A stretch of DNA of 38,878 nucleotides from Bordetella parapertussis (GCA_945878355.1 CAMCTC010000040.1:1-38878); one strand, 5' to 3'. Positions 1-9,094 are shown, numbered from the stretch's first letter. A program made the numbers and translations. The notes: generated by a model not told the origin, from the letters alone.

Positions 1-97
1 CTAGCCCAAGTTTGTCAAATTTCCGCCTGATTCGGACGTTTTGGCCCTAAAAACGCTCGTAAGTCCATGATTTTATTAGAGCGTACCTGAAAAAGTG

Positions 98-112
98 AAA
101 TGTAGTGCCATA
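98..112 (+). repeat. Direct repeat left of the transposase
   Basis: AAATGTAGTGCCATA, identical to 2059-2073. It lies 33 bases before the TTG start codon, so it also sits where a promoter or operator for the transposase would be. Confidence 0.7.
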
Positions 113-145
113 ATATTTTAACAAAAACGAGCACAAGGCCTTGTT

Positions 146-2008
146 TTGATGCAGCATCGGCAGATGTTCATCCGTTGCACCCGAACGCGCAGCCGAAGCT
201 CCGGCGAGCCCTACGTCACCTACCGTCTCGTGCAGACCGCCCGCGTGGGTGGAGCGGTCAAACAGACCACCCTGCTCAACCTGGGCAGTCACTTCGATCT
301 GCCCCAGGATCAATGGTCTGCGCTGGCCTTGCGCATCGATGAGTTGCTGCGCGGCCAGGCCTCCTTGCTCGATACGACATTGTCCGAAGATGGATTGGCC
401 CTCGCGCAACGCTACGCAGCGCAGTTGATTGCCTTGCAGCCCTCGGCGGCGATCTTGCCTTCGCCCGGCCCTGCTGATCGGGGCGACTGCGTTGGCGGCG
501 AGCCCGGCAGATTCCAGGAGGTCGACCTCGATTCCATCGAACTGGTGCGACCGCGCAGCGTGGGCGTCGAGCATGCGGCGCTGTCGGTCATGCGCGAGTG
601 CGGCTTCGAGGACAAGCTCAGCGCCCTGGGTTTGAACCGTCCGCAGATCGCCGCCGCCGTGGGCAACGTCATCGGGCGCATGGCCCACCCGGGCAGCGAG
701 TTGGCCACTCACGACTGGCTGCGCCAGCGCTCGGGCCTGGGCGAGTTGATCAATTTTGACTTCGAGGCGATGGACCTCAACCGCCTGTACCGCGCATCGG
801 ACGCCCTGCACAGCCACCGCCAGGCCTTGCAGGACCACCTGTTTGCCCAGGCGCAGTCGATCTTCGGATTCGCCCAGACCGTCACCCTGTATGACCTGAC
901 CAACACCTACTTCGAGGGCCTGGCCACGGGTGCGCGCAAGGCCGCGCGCGGTCACAGTAAGGAGTGCCGCAGCGACTGCCCGCTCGTGACCCTGGCCATG
1001 GCGCTGGACGCCAGCGGCTTCGTGCGCCGCACACAAGTCTTCGCTGGCAACGCCGGCGAACCCGCAACGCTCAAGGACATGCTCACCGGCCTGGGCACCG
1101 CGCACGGCGCGACGGTGGTGATGGACGCGGGCATCGCCACCGCGGCCAACCTGAAATGGCTGCGCGCCCAGGGCTTGCACTATGTAGTGAAGTCGCGCCT
1201 GCGCGAGCGCCAGTTCGACCCCGCGCTGGCCACCGAGGTGCAGACGGCCGGCCAGACGACCGTCAAACTCCAGCGCGTCATCGATGATCAGGGCAACGTG
1301 CTGCTGTACTGCCACTCACCTGCACGCGAACAAAAAGACCGCGCCATCGACGCTGCAAAGGCCGCCCGCTTCGAGGCGGTGTTGACCAAGTTGCAAGCTG
1401 GGCTGAGCAAGCCTCGCGGCACCAAGGACTTGGGCAAGATCATGGAGAGAATCGGCCGGGCCAAGCAGCGCTGGTCGCGCGCCGCACAGCATTACGAGGT
1501 CGAGGTCACCAAGGACGACACCGGCAAGCAGGTAAAAAATATCACCTGGAGTAAGCATATAAAGCCTGGCAGCGCGGCCATGCATCCGGGCGTGTATTGC
1601 CTGAGAACAACGCTGGTCGATCTGGATGACGCCACGCTGTGGCGCTCCTACACGATGCTCACCGACCTGGAGTCAGTGTTGCGCTCGCTCAAGACAGACC
1701 TGGGTCTGCGACCGGTCTTCCACCAGGTCGATCGCCGGGTCGAAGGCCACCTGTTCATCAGCGTGCTGGCCTACCATTTCGTGCACATGCTGCGCTTGAG
1801 GCTCAAGGCGCAGGGTATCGACGACAGTTGGTCCACCTTGCGCGAGACCCTGGCGGTCCAGCAGCGCGTGACCACCACCCTGCAGCGGCGCGACGGGCGC
1901 GCCGTGCATGTGCGCAAGGCCACCCGGCCTGAGCCGCGCCACCAAAAGATCAGCGCGATCCTCGGCATCGCCCCCAACCCCGGCGGCACGCATCGCGTGC
2001 TGGTCTAG
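146..2008 (+). CDS. IS1634-family DDE transposase
   Basis: Transposase of about 620 residues that catalyses movement of the surrounding insertion sequence. The DDE catalytic triad is readable: D250 in the LYDLTNTYFEG motif, D327 in VVMDAGIATAANLKWL, and E509 in TDLESVLRSLK followed by the family-typical GLRPVFHQ and EGHLFISVLAYH. The C-terminus with QRRDGRAVHVRKAT is also characteristic. The length is normal for the family and no frameshift is seen, so it looks active. Translation can start at TTG 146 or ATG 149; ATG is more likely. The gene has no functional link to its neighbours. Confidence 0.9.
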   Translation: MMQHRQMFIRCTRTRSRSSGEPYVTYRLVQTARVGGAVKQTTLLNLGSHFDLPQDQWSALALRIDELLRGQASLLDTTLSEDGLALAQRYAAQLIALQPSAAILPSPGPADRGDCVGGEPGRFQEVDLDSIELVRPRSVGVEHAALSVMRECGFEDKLSALGLNRPQIAAAVGNVIGRMAHPGSELATHDWLRQRSGLGELINFDFEAMDLNRLYRASDALHSHRQALQDHLFAQAQSIFGFAQTVTLYDLTNTYFEGLATGARKAARGHSKECRSDCPLVTLAMALDASGFVRRTQVFAGNAGEPATLKDMLTGLGTAHGATVVMDAGIATAANLKWLRAQGLHYVVKSRLRERQFDPALATEVQTAGQTTVKLQRVIDDQGNVLLYCHSPAREQKDRAIDAAKAARFEAVLTKLQAGLSKPRGTKDLGKIMERIGRAKQRWSRAAQHYEVEVTKDDTGKQVKNITWSKHIKPGSAAMHPGVYCLRTTLVDLDDATLWRSYTMLTDLESVLRSLKTDLGLRPVFHQVDRRVEGHLFISVLAYHFVHMLRLRLKAQGIDDSWSTLRETLAVQQRVTTTLQRRDGRAVHVRKATRPEPRHQKISAILGIAPNPGGTHRVLV

Positions 2009-2058
2009 CGCCACTGCGCTGCCAAGTTGCTGGTGCGCTGCGCGGCGCGGCGCTACAC

Positions 2059-2073
2059 AAATGTAGTGCCATA
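2059..2073 (+). repeat. Direct repeat right of the transposase
   Basis: Identical to 98-112 and in the same orientation. A partial third copy (TGTAGTGCC) lies at 2116-2124. Confidence 0.7.
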
Positions 2074-2304
2074 CACGCAGATTTTTGACTTCAAGTTTTT
2101 GATTTAAAACGGATTTGTAGTGCCTTATGACAAAGATTGGCTAGGTCATACTCGCAGTGATTCAAGTGTGGCCACGGGCCTCGCCCGCCGTGCCGAGATC
2201 AACGGCGCCTTTGCCGCGCATCTCCGCGCCTTCAGGTGCGGGCCGGCTGCCTACCATTTGCCTGCCGCGCCGCGTCCTGCCTGCGGCCAACCCACGGAGG
2301 CAAG

Positions 2305-2769
2305 ATGCTTTCAAGACTGATCTACGCAAGCGAAGCGACTGAAGCGCTGAACCCCGAAAAGGTGGAGACACTGCTCGCCCAGGCCCGCAGCCACAACGAG
2401 CGGCGCGACATCACCGGTATGTTGATCTTCAACAGCCGTTGTTTCCTGCAGGTGCTCGAGGGCGACCGTGAGCCTCTGAACGACCTGTACGGCCGCCTGA
2501 CGCACGACACGCGCCACCGCCGCCTGCTGCTGCTGGGTTTCGAGACGATCGGCGAGCGCCTGTTTCCAGGCTGGAGCATGGGTTTCGCGGCGGCGGATGC
2601 CTCGCAGCGCATCGAGTATCTGCGCTTCGGCGCCACCAGCCAGTTCGACCCTTACCGCCTGACCGGCCCGGCCGCGCTCGGGCTGCTGACGAACTGGGGC
2701 CGCGCAGCCGCGTCGGCCGAGCGCACCAAGGGGCAAGCGACCTTGCAGCCGGTCGCGGCAGCCGGCTGA
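2305..2769 (+). CDS. Stand-alone BLUF-domain blue-light sensor protein
   Basis: A 154-residue protein consisting of one BLUF domain (about residues 2-95) and a short tail. BLUF proteins bind FAD and sense blue light by hydrogen-bond rearrangement around the flavin. The known key residues are all visible: Y7 in LIYAS, N31 in HNERRDITGML, Q49 in CFLQVLEG, and W90 and M92 in PGWSMGF. No output domain (EAL, GGDEF, HTH) is fused, so it must signal through a partner protein, as PixD-type short BLUF proteins do. ATG 2305 is preceded by ACGGAGG at 2294-2300, which decides the start. It lies alone between the insertion sequence and the toxin-antitoxin pairs, and its partner cannot be inferred. Confidence 0.92.
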   Translation: MLSRLIYASEATEALNPEKVETLLAQARSHNERRDITGMLIFNSRCFLQVLEGDREPLNDLYGRLTHDTRHRRLLLLGFETIGERLFPGWSMGFAAADASQRIEYLRFGATSQFDPYRLTGPAALGLLTNWGRAAASAERTKGQATLQPVAAAG

Positions 2770-2950
2770 TCAGCGCTCGCATTCGATCGAACAGGCACGG
2801 CATTCGGCTTTCGGCCCGGTGCTGCCGGTCGTAGCGTCCGCCTGTTGGCATCGAGGCGAGATCAGTCCGGCGGGGGGCTGACCGGAGCAGTCGCACGGTC
2901 GATGTTGTCTTCGCAGCTAACCCTCGCTGAGTGCCGCAGGGATCAGCTTT

Positions 2951-3358
2951 CTACCCAAGCAACTCCACCGGCGGCGTCAGCGCGAGACCCTTTGCGCGCT
3001 TGGCCAGTCGCTGGTCGAATGTCGCGAATCCGGCAGCACGGGAACTACGCGCCAGGTGCAGCGCATCAGCGAAATCCAGGCCCTTGTCGAACGCATCGAC
3101 CGCCACCAGGACCGCGTCGCGATCTTCGAGCGTGATGTGCTCGATGCTCGCCAGCGCGCGCAGCACGCGGGAAATATCCCTCGTTGGCAGTTCGTAGAAC
3201 CCGCGCATCACCCATTCCAGTTCAAGCAACACGGTCACAGAGACGAACGATCGTTCGGCGAGTGCTGCGACGGCCGCCGGCCGTTGTTTGGCAGCCTGTG
3301 CATCGTCAGCATCATTGACGAAGAACCGTGCCAGCACGTTCGTATCAAGAGCCCTCAT
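2951..3358 (-). CDS. vapC: PIN-domain toxin (VapC-like), pair 1
   Basis: A 135-residue PIN-domain ribonuclease, the toxin of a type II toxin-antitoxin pair. PIN toxins usually cleave tRNA or rRNA in a Mg-dependent way. Acidic active-site residues are in the expected places: D5 in ALDTNVLARF, E46/E48 in LLELEWVMRGF, D98 in LDFADALHL and D115 in ATFDQRL. The start codon overlaps the antitoxin stop (ATGA, 3355-3358), indicating translational coupling. The length is normal for VapC. The RNA target cannot be read from the sequence. Confidence 0.9.
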   Translation of the reverse strand: MRALDTNVLARFFVNDADDAQAAKQRPAAVAALAERSFVSVTVLLELEWVMRGFYELPTRDISRVLRALASIEHITLEDRDAVLVAVDAFDKGLDFADALHLARSSRAAGFATFDQRLAKRAKGLALTPPVELLG

Positions 3359-3618
3359 CGCTTGCCACGCTGCGAACGCGTCAACAGCGACGCAGGGTCG
3401 AAATCCTCCAGGCGGCGCGGAACGCCGCGTGCTGGCGCATTGACCAAGCCCGCCAGGCCGGTCATGTCGGCCGTCGCGACAGAACGTACGACGCGCAGTT
3501 TCAGCCCGTCAGGTTCTTCGAGCACCTCGATCCTGGCGCCTGCACCCATACCGAGCCGGCGCCGCATTTCGGCAGGCAACACGATTTGACCTTTGGAGGA
3601 GACTAGGACCGTCGCCAT
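3355..3618 (-). CDS. vapB: AbrB/MazE-fold antitoxin (VapB-like), pair 1
   Basis: An 87-residue antitoxin with an N-terminal AbrB-type swapped-hairpin DNA-binding domain (VLVSSKGQIVLPAEMRRRLGM, GARIEVLEE) and a C-terminal tail that would wrap the PIN toxin encoded downstream. The open frame extends further upstream, but the AbrB fold begins at the ATG at 3618, which I take as the start. A perfect inverted repeat CTTAC-ATA-GTAAG lies 38 bases upstream (3656-3668) and is a candidate autoregulatory operator. Confidence 0.88.
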   Translation of the reverse strand: MATVLVSSKGQIVLPAEMRRRLGMGAGARIEVLEEPDGLKLRVVRSVATADMTGLAGLVNAPARGVPRRLEDFDPASLLTRSQRGKR

Positions 3619-3655
3619 ATGGGTTCCCGGATTGAACAACTCCATCATAGTTCGG

Positions 3656-3668
3656 CTTACATAGTAAG
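3656..3668. promoter_or_regulatory. Candidate operator of toxin-antitoxin pair 1
   Basis: Perfect 5-3-5 inverted repeat CTTACATAGTAAG just upstream of the antitoxin start. AbrB-type antitoxins generally repress their own promoter at such sites. The assignment is inferred from position. Confidence 0.45.
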
Positions 3669-3751
3669 GCAAAGGTCGGCGACCCTGAGCTGACCTCGAA
3701 AATGGGACCAGCGGGTGCGCGGGCGCAACTCGGCGGAGCATTGACGCCGAC

Positions 3752-4156
3752 TCATGCTTTGGTCAGCAGTTGAGCGCCGCTGACCTTGGCTGCACCCTTG
3801 TCAAAGGTCCACAGCGGCTGTTCTCCGGCCTGCGCGGCCAACGAGACATGAAGGCAGTCCGCGAAATCCGCCGAACCCTTGCGGAACAGTTGCAGCGCGA
3901 CCTCGAGTGCCCGCTCCGATTCGAAGCTCAGTTCGGTCGCGGACAAGAGACTGGACAAGGCCATCAACACATCGTCCTTCCCGAATGCGAAGCCAGACCT
4001 CAGCACCCATTCCAGCGCCAACACCACGGTCACGGGCACGAACAGCGTCGAGCCCTCGGCAACGCATCGGCTGATGAGCCGCTTCGAGGCAGCGAGTTGC
4101 GCTGCGTCGTCCTGGACGATATAGCGCACCAGGACATTGGTATCGAGCGCCGGCAT
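3752..4156 (-). CDS. vapC: PIN-domain toxin (VapC-like), pair 2
   Basis: A 134-residue PIN-domain ribonuclease. Active-site acidic residues are visible: D5 in ALDTNVLVRY, E49 in VVLALEWVLRSG, D97/D100 in SADFADCLHV and D119 in LWTFDKGAAK. It resembles pair 1 in architecture but is clearly divergent in sequence, so the two pairs are not a recent duplication. The stop of its antitoxin and this ATG share one base (TGATG at 4154-4158). It lies about 134 bases downstream of the pair 1 antitoxin start, on the same strand. Confidence 0.9.
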   Translation of the reverse strand: MPALDTNVLVRYIVQDDAAQLAASKRLISRCVAEGSTLFVPVTVVLALEWVLRSGFAFGKDDVLMALSSLLSATELSFESERALEVALQLFRKGSADFADCLHVSLAAQAGEQPLWTFDKGAAKVSGAQLLTKA

Positions 4157-4377
4157 CAGCGCCAGGGATTCATCTGTTCGACGCTGACATGTTTGCCCTT
4201 GGGCGCCTTGAGCATGCCGGCCAGGTCGAGAATGGACTTGGTCTTTGCCCGGACGATGATGGTGCCATCAGGCATCGCTGACCAGACCAGGCGCGTGCCC
4301 GGCGTGGCATGGATGAGCGCCCGGATGTCGGCGGGCACGGTGGTCTGTCCCTTGGCGGTGATGGTCGACTCAGCCAT
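4156..4377 (-). CDS. vapB: AbrB-fold antitoxin (VapB-like), pair 2
   Basis: A 73-residue antitoxin with an AbrB-type domain (STITAKGQTTVPADIRALI, GTRLVWSAMPDG) and a short toxin-binding tail. The ATG at 4377 is chosen over the one at 4404 because AAGGAG stands seven bases upstream of it. It is translationally coupled to the PIN toxin that follows. The first half is the DNA-binding part and presumably represses the pair. Confidence 0.88.
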   Translation of the reverse strand: MAESTITAKGQTTVPADIRALIHATPGTRLVWSAMPDGTIIVRAKTKSILDLAGMLKAPKGKHVSVEQMNPWR

Positions 4378-4545
4378 GGCGAAACTCCTTACATCATCCA
4401 TCATTGTAATGCGGACAAGTGAGTGTCAGCTGTTCAGCCAAGAAGGTCTTCAGCGGGCCGGTCAGCCGCGTCCAGGCACGCGGACTCGGCGCAGACTACC
4501 GACTCCCAAGTTGCTGCTTCGAGCCGCGAGCAGTCCCCCATCCCG

Positions 4546-5835
4546 TCAATAGGTTTCCAGATGCAGTCGGCCTTCGCGCTTGAGCGCGGCGCCCAGCGCG
4601 GCCCATTCCAAGCCGGCCTGCTCGGCCACGTCGCGCAACGCCATCACCACACCCTCTTCCATGCTCTTCAGGCCGCAGACATAGAAAAAAGTGTTTGGGT
4701 CTTCGAGCAGCGGCAGCAGATCGGCAGCGCGTTCGCGCATCAGGTCCTGCACGTAGCGCTTCGGTGCGCCCGGCGTGCGCGAGAAAGCGAAGTGGCTGTC
4801 GATGAAGTCCTTGGGCAGGTTCTGCAGCGGTCCGAAGTAAGGCAGTTCTTCCTGGGTGCGGGCGCCGAAGAACAGCATCAGCTTGCCGCCCTCGAACTTT
4901 CCCGAGACGCGCAGGCGTCGCCGCCACTCGGTCATCGCCCGCATCGGCGCGCTGCCGGTACCGGTGCAGATCATCACGATGTTCGACCGCGGGTGGTTGG
5001 GCATCAGGAAGCTGGCACCGAACGGGCCGATCACCGAGACCTTGTCGCCAACCTGCAGGTCGCACAAGTAGTTGCTCGCCACACCGCGCACCGGCCGGCC
5101 CTGGTGGTCATCGAGCACGCGCTTGACGGTCAGCGACAGGTTGTTGTAGCCCGGTCGCTCGCCGTTGCGCGGGCTGGCGATCGAGTACTGGCGCGCATGG
5201 TGGGCGCGGCCCTGATCGTCGACGCCCGGCGGCAGGATGCCGATCGACTGTCCTTCGAGCACCGGGAACGGCATCGCGCCGAAGTCCAGCACGACATGGT
5301 GGGTGTCGTAGTCCTTGCCCACCGCTGTGACCCGCGCATTGCCCACCACGGTGGCGGTGATGGACTTCTCGGCGGCCTTCGGACCGTAGAGATTGGTGTA
5401 GGCATGCGCCGCCGACCAAGGCGGCAGCGTCGCGCCGAAAGATGCCGAGCTGGCAGCGCCCTCGGCGACCACGTCGCCGGCGGCCAGCGCCGGCAGCGCT
5501 TCCGGCAGCGCTTCCGGCACCACGCCCGCTTCGACACCCGCCTCAGCGAGTTGCTCGGCGCTGAGTTCGGGCGGCAATTCGTCCCAGGTCAGCTGAACCT
5601 CGGGCGTGTAGGCCATCGCCCGTGGCAACGTGCGCCAGTTGTCGATAGAGCCCGTCGGACAGGGCGAGACGCAGTCCATGCACAGGTTGCACTTGGCGGC
5701 ATCGACGACGTAGTTGCGGTCGTCGTGGGTGATCGCGCCGACCGGGCAGGTCGCTTCGCAGGTGTTGCAGCGGATGCAGATCTCGGGGTCGATCAGGTGC
5801 TGCTTGATCACGATGATTTCAGCAAGGGCGTTCAT
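4546..5835 (-). CDS. boxA: BoxA, reductase component of benzoyl-CoA 2,3-epoxidase
   Basis: A 429-residue iron-sulfur flavoprotein that passes electrons from NADPH to the epoxidase BoxB in aerobic benzoyl-CoA degradation. The N-terminus carries two [4Fe-4S] ferredoxin motifs: C20-x2-C23-x2-C26-x3-C30P and C49-x2-C52-x2-C55-x3-C59P. A linker rich in Ala and Glu (about 75-135) joins these to a ferredoxin-NADP reductase module with the FAD motif [11 protein letters not shown] and the pyridine-nucleotide site [13 protein letters not shown]. It ends in [13 protein letters not shown] and a C-terminal TY. It is the third gene of boxC-boxB-boxA, 45 bases after boxB. Length and architecture are typical. 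Confidence 0.95.
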   Translation of the reverse strand: MNALAEIIVIKQHLIDPEICIRCNTCEATCPVGAITHDDRNYVVDAAKCNLCMDCVSPCPTGSIDNWRTLPRAMAYTPEVQLTWDELPPELSAEQLAEAGVEAGVVPEALPEALPALAAGDVVAEGAASSASFGATLPPWSAAHAYTNLYGPKAAEKSITATVVGNARVTAVGKDYDTHHVVLDFGAMPFPVLEGQSIGILPPGVDDQGRAHHARQYSIASPRNGERPGYNNLSLTVKRVLDDHQGRPVRGVASNYLCDLQVGDKVSVIGPFGASFLMPNHPRSNIVMICTGTGSAPMRAMTEWRRRLRVSGKFEGGKLMLFFGARTQEELPYFGPLQNLPKDFIDSHFAFSRTPGAPKRYVQDLMRERAADLLPLLEDPNTFFYVCGLKSMEEGVVMALRDVAEQAGLEWAALGAALKREGRLHLETY

Positions 5836-5880
5836 TCAACAGGCTCCGGGCGCGAGCGGCGCAGCCGCTTCAAGGGTGGG

Positions 5881-7308
5881 TCAATTGAATCGCACGTACT
5901 CGAAGTCGACCGGCTGGCGGTTGATGCCCATCACCGGCGGCGAGATCCAGTTCGCGAACTGCCCGGGCTCGACCACCCGGCCCATCAGGCTGGCGACAAA
6001 AGCGCGGTCGTCACCGCTGGGCAGCCAACTGTTGACCTTGGCGTTCCATTCGGCCTCGCTGACCACCCGTCCGTCCGGCGACACCTTGACGCCTTTGAGC
6101 GCGCCGATGTTGCGGTGGAAAGCCTTGTGCGGCACGGTCAGTTTGACGGGGATGCCGGCCTTCTCGAGCACCCGGTTCCAGCGGCCGACACCGGCCACCG
6201 AGTCCTTGATGTAGTCGTCGCGCAGCACCTCGTTGAGCGCGTTGAGCATCGGCACTTCCTTCTCGACCAATTGGTCGCCGCGGGCTTCCAGCACCTTGTA
6301 GGTCTGGCCTTTGAGCACATGGTCATCGCCGCGCTTGCTCTCCTCAAACCGGCCTTTCAGTCCCGAACTGTAGAAGATCGCCGCGTTGCTCGACTCGTCG
6401 GAGCCGAACAGGTCGATCGTCACGCTGTAGTGGAAGTTGATGTAGCGCTGGATCGTCGGCAGATCGATCACGCCTGCCGCGCGCAGCTTGGCCACGTCGT
6501 CGGTCTTCAACTCGTTCATCGCCTGTGCGGTGCGCGAGATCACCCGCGAGATACCGCTCTCGCCGACGAACATGTGGTGGGCTTCTTCGGTCAGCATGAA
6601 CTTGGTGGTTCGGGCCAACGGGTCGAATGCGCTTTCAGCCAACGCGCAGAGCTGGAACTTGCCGTCGCGGTCGGTGAAATAGGTGAACATGAAGAAGCTC
6701 AGCCAGTCCGGCGTCGCCTCGTTGAAAGCGCCCAGGATGCGCGGGTTGTTGACGTCGCCTGAGCGGCGCTCCAGCAGGCCTTCGGCCTCCTCGCGGCCAT
6801 CGCGCCCGAAATGCTTGTGCAGCAGGTAGACCATGGCCCAGAGGTGACGGCCCTCTTCGACGTTGATCTGGAACAGGTTGCGCAAGTCGTACATGCTGGG
6901 CGCGGTCAACCCGAGGTGTCGCTGCTGCTCGACCGATGCCGGCTCGGTGTCGCCCTGCGTGACGATGATCCGGCGCAGGTTGGCGCGGTGCTCGCCGGGC
7001 ACGTCCTGCCAGGCTTTCTCGCCTTTGTGGTCGCCGAAGTGGATCTGGCGCTCGGCGTCACCCGGGCTCAGGAAGATGCCCCAGCGGTAGTCGCGCATCT
7101 TGACGTGGCCGAAGCTGGCCCAGCCCTGCGGGTCGACGCTGACCGCGGTGCGCAGGTAGACGTCCATGTCGGTCGAGCCGACCGGGCCCATGTCGTCCCA
7201 CCAGTGGATGAAGTTGGGTTGCCACTGCTCGAGCGCGCGCTGCAAGGTGCGGTCTTCGCTGAGGTTGACGTTGTTGGGGATTTTGTCGCTGTAGTTGATC
7301 GCGGACAT
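5881..7308 (-). CDS. boxB: BoxB, di-iron benzoyl-CoA 2,3-epoxidase
   Basis: A 475-residue soluble di-iron oxygenase that converts benzoyl-CoA and O2 to 2,3-epoxybenzoyl-CoA, with electrons from BoxA. All six iron ligands known from the Azoarcus evansii enzyme are present with an offset of two: E122, E152 and H155 (EEGRH), D213, E242 and H245 (EEAHHMF). The ATG at 7308 is chosen because the homologous N-terminus begins at MSAINYSDKIPNN; an upstream extension to 7383 has no family counterpart. Its close neighbours boxC and boxA form one transcription unit. Confidence 0.96.
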   Translation of the reverse strand: MSAINYSDKIPNNVNLSEDRTLQRALEQWQPNFIHWWDDMGPVGSTDMDVYLRTAVSVDPQGWASFGHVKMRDYRWGIFLSPGDAERQIHFGDHKGEKAWQDVPGEHRANLRRIIVTQGDTEPASVEQQRHLGLTAPSMYDLRNLFQINVEEGRHLWAMVYLLHKHFGRDGREEAEGLLERRSGDVNNPRILGAFNEATPDWLSFFMFTYFTDRDGKFQLCALAESAFDPLARTTKFMLTEEAHHMFVGESGISRVISRTAQAMNELKTDDVAKLRAAGVIDLPTIQRYINFHYSVTIDLFGSDESSNAAIFYSSGLKGRFEESKRGDDHVLKGQTYKVLEARGDQLVEKEVPMLNALNEVLRDDYIKDSVAGVGRWNRVLEKAGIPVKLTVPHKAFHRNIGALKGVKVSPDGRVVSEAEWNAKVNSWLPSGDDRAFVASLMGRVVEPGQFANWISPPVMGINRQPVDFEYVRFN

Positions 7309-7398
7309 GTCGGTCTTCCGTTGCTGTTGGCTTCGGTGGATGGCTTGCGGTTGCGGCGCGCCACCCGGACTCGCGCCGCACAACTTCTCTGGTGATTT

Positions 7399-9057
7399 CT
7401 AGACTCGGTGCCAGTCGAACTGGGCCTTGTCGCCCTTGCCGTAGACCTTGAGCGCACCCTTTTCACCGACCGCGTTTGGACGCTGGAAGATCCAGTTTTG
7501 CCAGGCCGTCAGACGGCCAAAGACGCGGGTGAACATGTTCTCAGGGCCATTGAATCGCAGGTTGGCTTCCAAGCCGGTCAACGCGTCTGGCGACATCGCG
7601 ACCCGCTCCTCGATCGCGATTCTCAGCTCGTCGGCCCAATCGATGTCGTCTGGGTTGCTGGTGACCAGGCCGAGCTTGAACGCCGCGTCGGCGTCCAGCG
7701 CCTGGCCGATCACGGCGTGCACGGCGGCCAGCGGCTGCGCTTCGTCGTAGAAGCGGCGGCCGAGCCGACTCTGGTCGGTGACCATCGGGTAGAGGCAGAA
7801 GTTGGCTTCGCTGACCGCGATCCTGGGCGTGCGGGTCGCATCGTCCGGCAGCATCAGCTGGTAGCTGCGGTCGCAGGCCAGCGCCAGCTCGAGCAGCGTG
7901 CCTGCGAAGCAAGAACCCGGCTCGACCAACGCAAACAGGCTGCGCGATGAAACATCGAGTCGGCTGAAAGTGCGACGCAACAGCCCGATGGTCTCCCGGA
8001 CCAGCCAATGGTCCTGGTGCGCGAGCAGCGTGATGTCAAGCGCCAGCACCGCAGAAACCTCGCCTTCGGTCTTGATCAGCCAGGTGCCGATCTCGAGCTC
8101 GTTGGTGCGCATCTGCAGGATCGCGTCATCGAGCTCACGGCCCATCTGCAGCGGGTACCAGGCGGCGCCGGCAGCTTCGATCCCGGCGATGTCCTGGGGC
8201 TGCGTTGCCCCCGGGCCCTTGACCACGAAAGTGGCGACCCGCTTGGCGCGGTCGATCTCGACCGTGACGTGGTCGTAACGCAGCGCATCGGCCTCGTCGA
8301 CACGCGCCAGCTTGGGCAGCGCGACACCCTTGGCATCGGCCGGCCGGTCGCTCGTCGCTGCCAGCTGCAGCGCGCGCTCCTGTACCTTGGCGGCGAACTG
8401 CGCCGGCTTGGCGATGTCATCGACCAGCCGCCAGTCCTTGGCTTTCTGGCCGCGCACGCCCTCGACGCTGGTGCAGAACAGGTCGGCCAGGTCATGGCGA
8501 ACATGCTTCTTGTCGGTCACGCGGGTCAGGCCACCGGTGCCCGGCAGCACACCCAGCAGCGGCACCTCGGGCAGGCTGACCGCGCTGCTGCGGTCGTCGA
8601 CCAGGATGATCTCGTCGCAGGCCAACGCCAGCTCATAACCGCCGCCAGCGCAAGCGCCGTTGACGGCGGCTAGGAACTTCAACCCACTGTGCTTGCTGGA
8701 ATCCTCCAGCCCATTGCGGGTCTCGTTGGTGAACTTGCAGAAGTTCACCTTCCACGAGTGGCTCGACACACCGAGCATGAAGATGTTCGCACCGGAGCAA
8801 AACACTTTTTCCTTGGCGCTGGTCACGACCACGCTGCGCACCTCGGGATGCTCGAAGCGGATGCGGTTGATCGCATCGTTCAGCTCGACATCCACACCCA
8901 GGTCATAGCTGTTGAGCTTGAGCTTGTAGCCAGGACGCAGACCGGCGTTCTCGTCGAAATCGGCCACCAGTGTGGCCACCGGGCCGTCGAAGCGCAGCTT
9001 CCAGTGCCGGTACTGCGAGGGGTCGGTCTGGTATTCGACGCGGCTGGTGGTGCTCAT
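7399..9057 (-). CDS. boxC: BoxC, 2,3-epoxybenzoyl-CoA dihydrolase
   Basis: A 552-residue crotonase-superfamily enzyme that hydrolytically opens epoxybenzoyl-CoA to 3,4-dehydroadipyl-CoA semialdehyde and formate. Two crotonase-like halves are visible: the first contains GANIFMLG and VNGACAGGGYELALACDEI, the second contains LVEPGSCFAGTLLELALACDRSY. The N-terminus (VEYQTDPSQYRHWKL) and C-terminus (DKAQFDWHRV) match the family and the length is typical. It is the first gene of the box unit, behind a recognisable promoter at 9118-9146. The usual downstream aldehyde dehydrogenase gene is not in this window. Confidence 0.96.
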   Translation of the reverse strand: MSTTSRVEYQTDPSQYRHWKLRFDGPVATLVADFDENAGLRPGYKLKLNSYDLGVDVELNDAINRIRFEHPEVRSVVVTSAKEKVFCSGANIFMLGVSSHSWKVNFCKFTNETRNGLEDSSKHSGLKFLAAVNGACAGGGYELALACDEIILVDDRSSAVSLPEVPLLGVLPGTGGLTRVTDKKHVRHDLADLFCTSVEGVRGQKAKDWRLVDDIAKPAQFAAKVQERALQLAATSDRPADAKGVALPKLARVDEADALRYDHVTVEIDRAKRVATFVVKGPGATQPQDIAGIEAAGAAWYPLQMGRELDDAILQMRTNELEIGTWLIKTEGEVSAVLALDITLLAHQDHWLVRETIGLLRRTFSRLDVSSRSLFALVEPGSCFAGTLLELALACDRSYQLMLPDDATRTPRIAVSEANFCLYPMVTDQSRLGRRFYDEAQPLAAVHAVIGQALDADAAFKLGLVTSNPDDIDWADELRIAIEERVAMSPDALTGLEANLRFNGPENMFTRVFGRLTAWQNWIFQRPNAVGEKGALKVYGKGDKAQFDWHRV

Positions 9058-9082
9058 GGCCCAATCTCCGAGGTGATTCGAC

Positions 9083-9094
9083 GCAACATAGTGC
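9083..9094. promoter_or_regulatory. Candidate BoxR operator 1 (boxC leader)
   Basis: GCAACATAGTGC. It matches 11 of 12 bases of the reverse complement of 10164-10175 at the bclA promoter. It lies downstream of the boxC promoter, 26 bases before the boxC ATG. Confidence 0.5.

Larger units (their letters stand above)
98..2127 (+). mobile_element. IS1634-family insertion sequence (ends unresolved)
   Basis: The element is called from its transposase at 146-2008. Exact ends could not be fixed. No convincing terminal inverted repeat was found by eye. A 15-bp sequence, AAATGTAGTGCCATA, occurs in the same orientation at 98-112 and 2059-2073, and its core TGTAGTGCC occurs again at 2116-2124. IS1634-family elements are known for target duplications of variable length, so these repeats could be target duplications or transposase-binding motifs. 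The base composition of both flanks is more AT-rich than the rest of the window. Confidence 0.7.

Noticed and set aside
47..1315. Long frame antisense to the transposase
   Set aside because: Shadow of the IS1634 transposase with no recognisable domain.
4423..6762. A 779-codon open frame on the plus strand
   Set aside because: It is entirely antisense to boxA and boxB, has low-complexity His/Arg/Val/Gln-rich content and no recognisable family; a shadow of GC-rich codon use.
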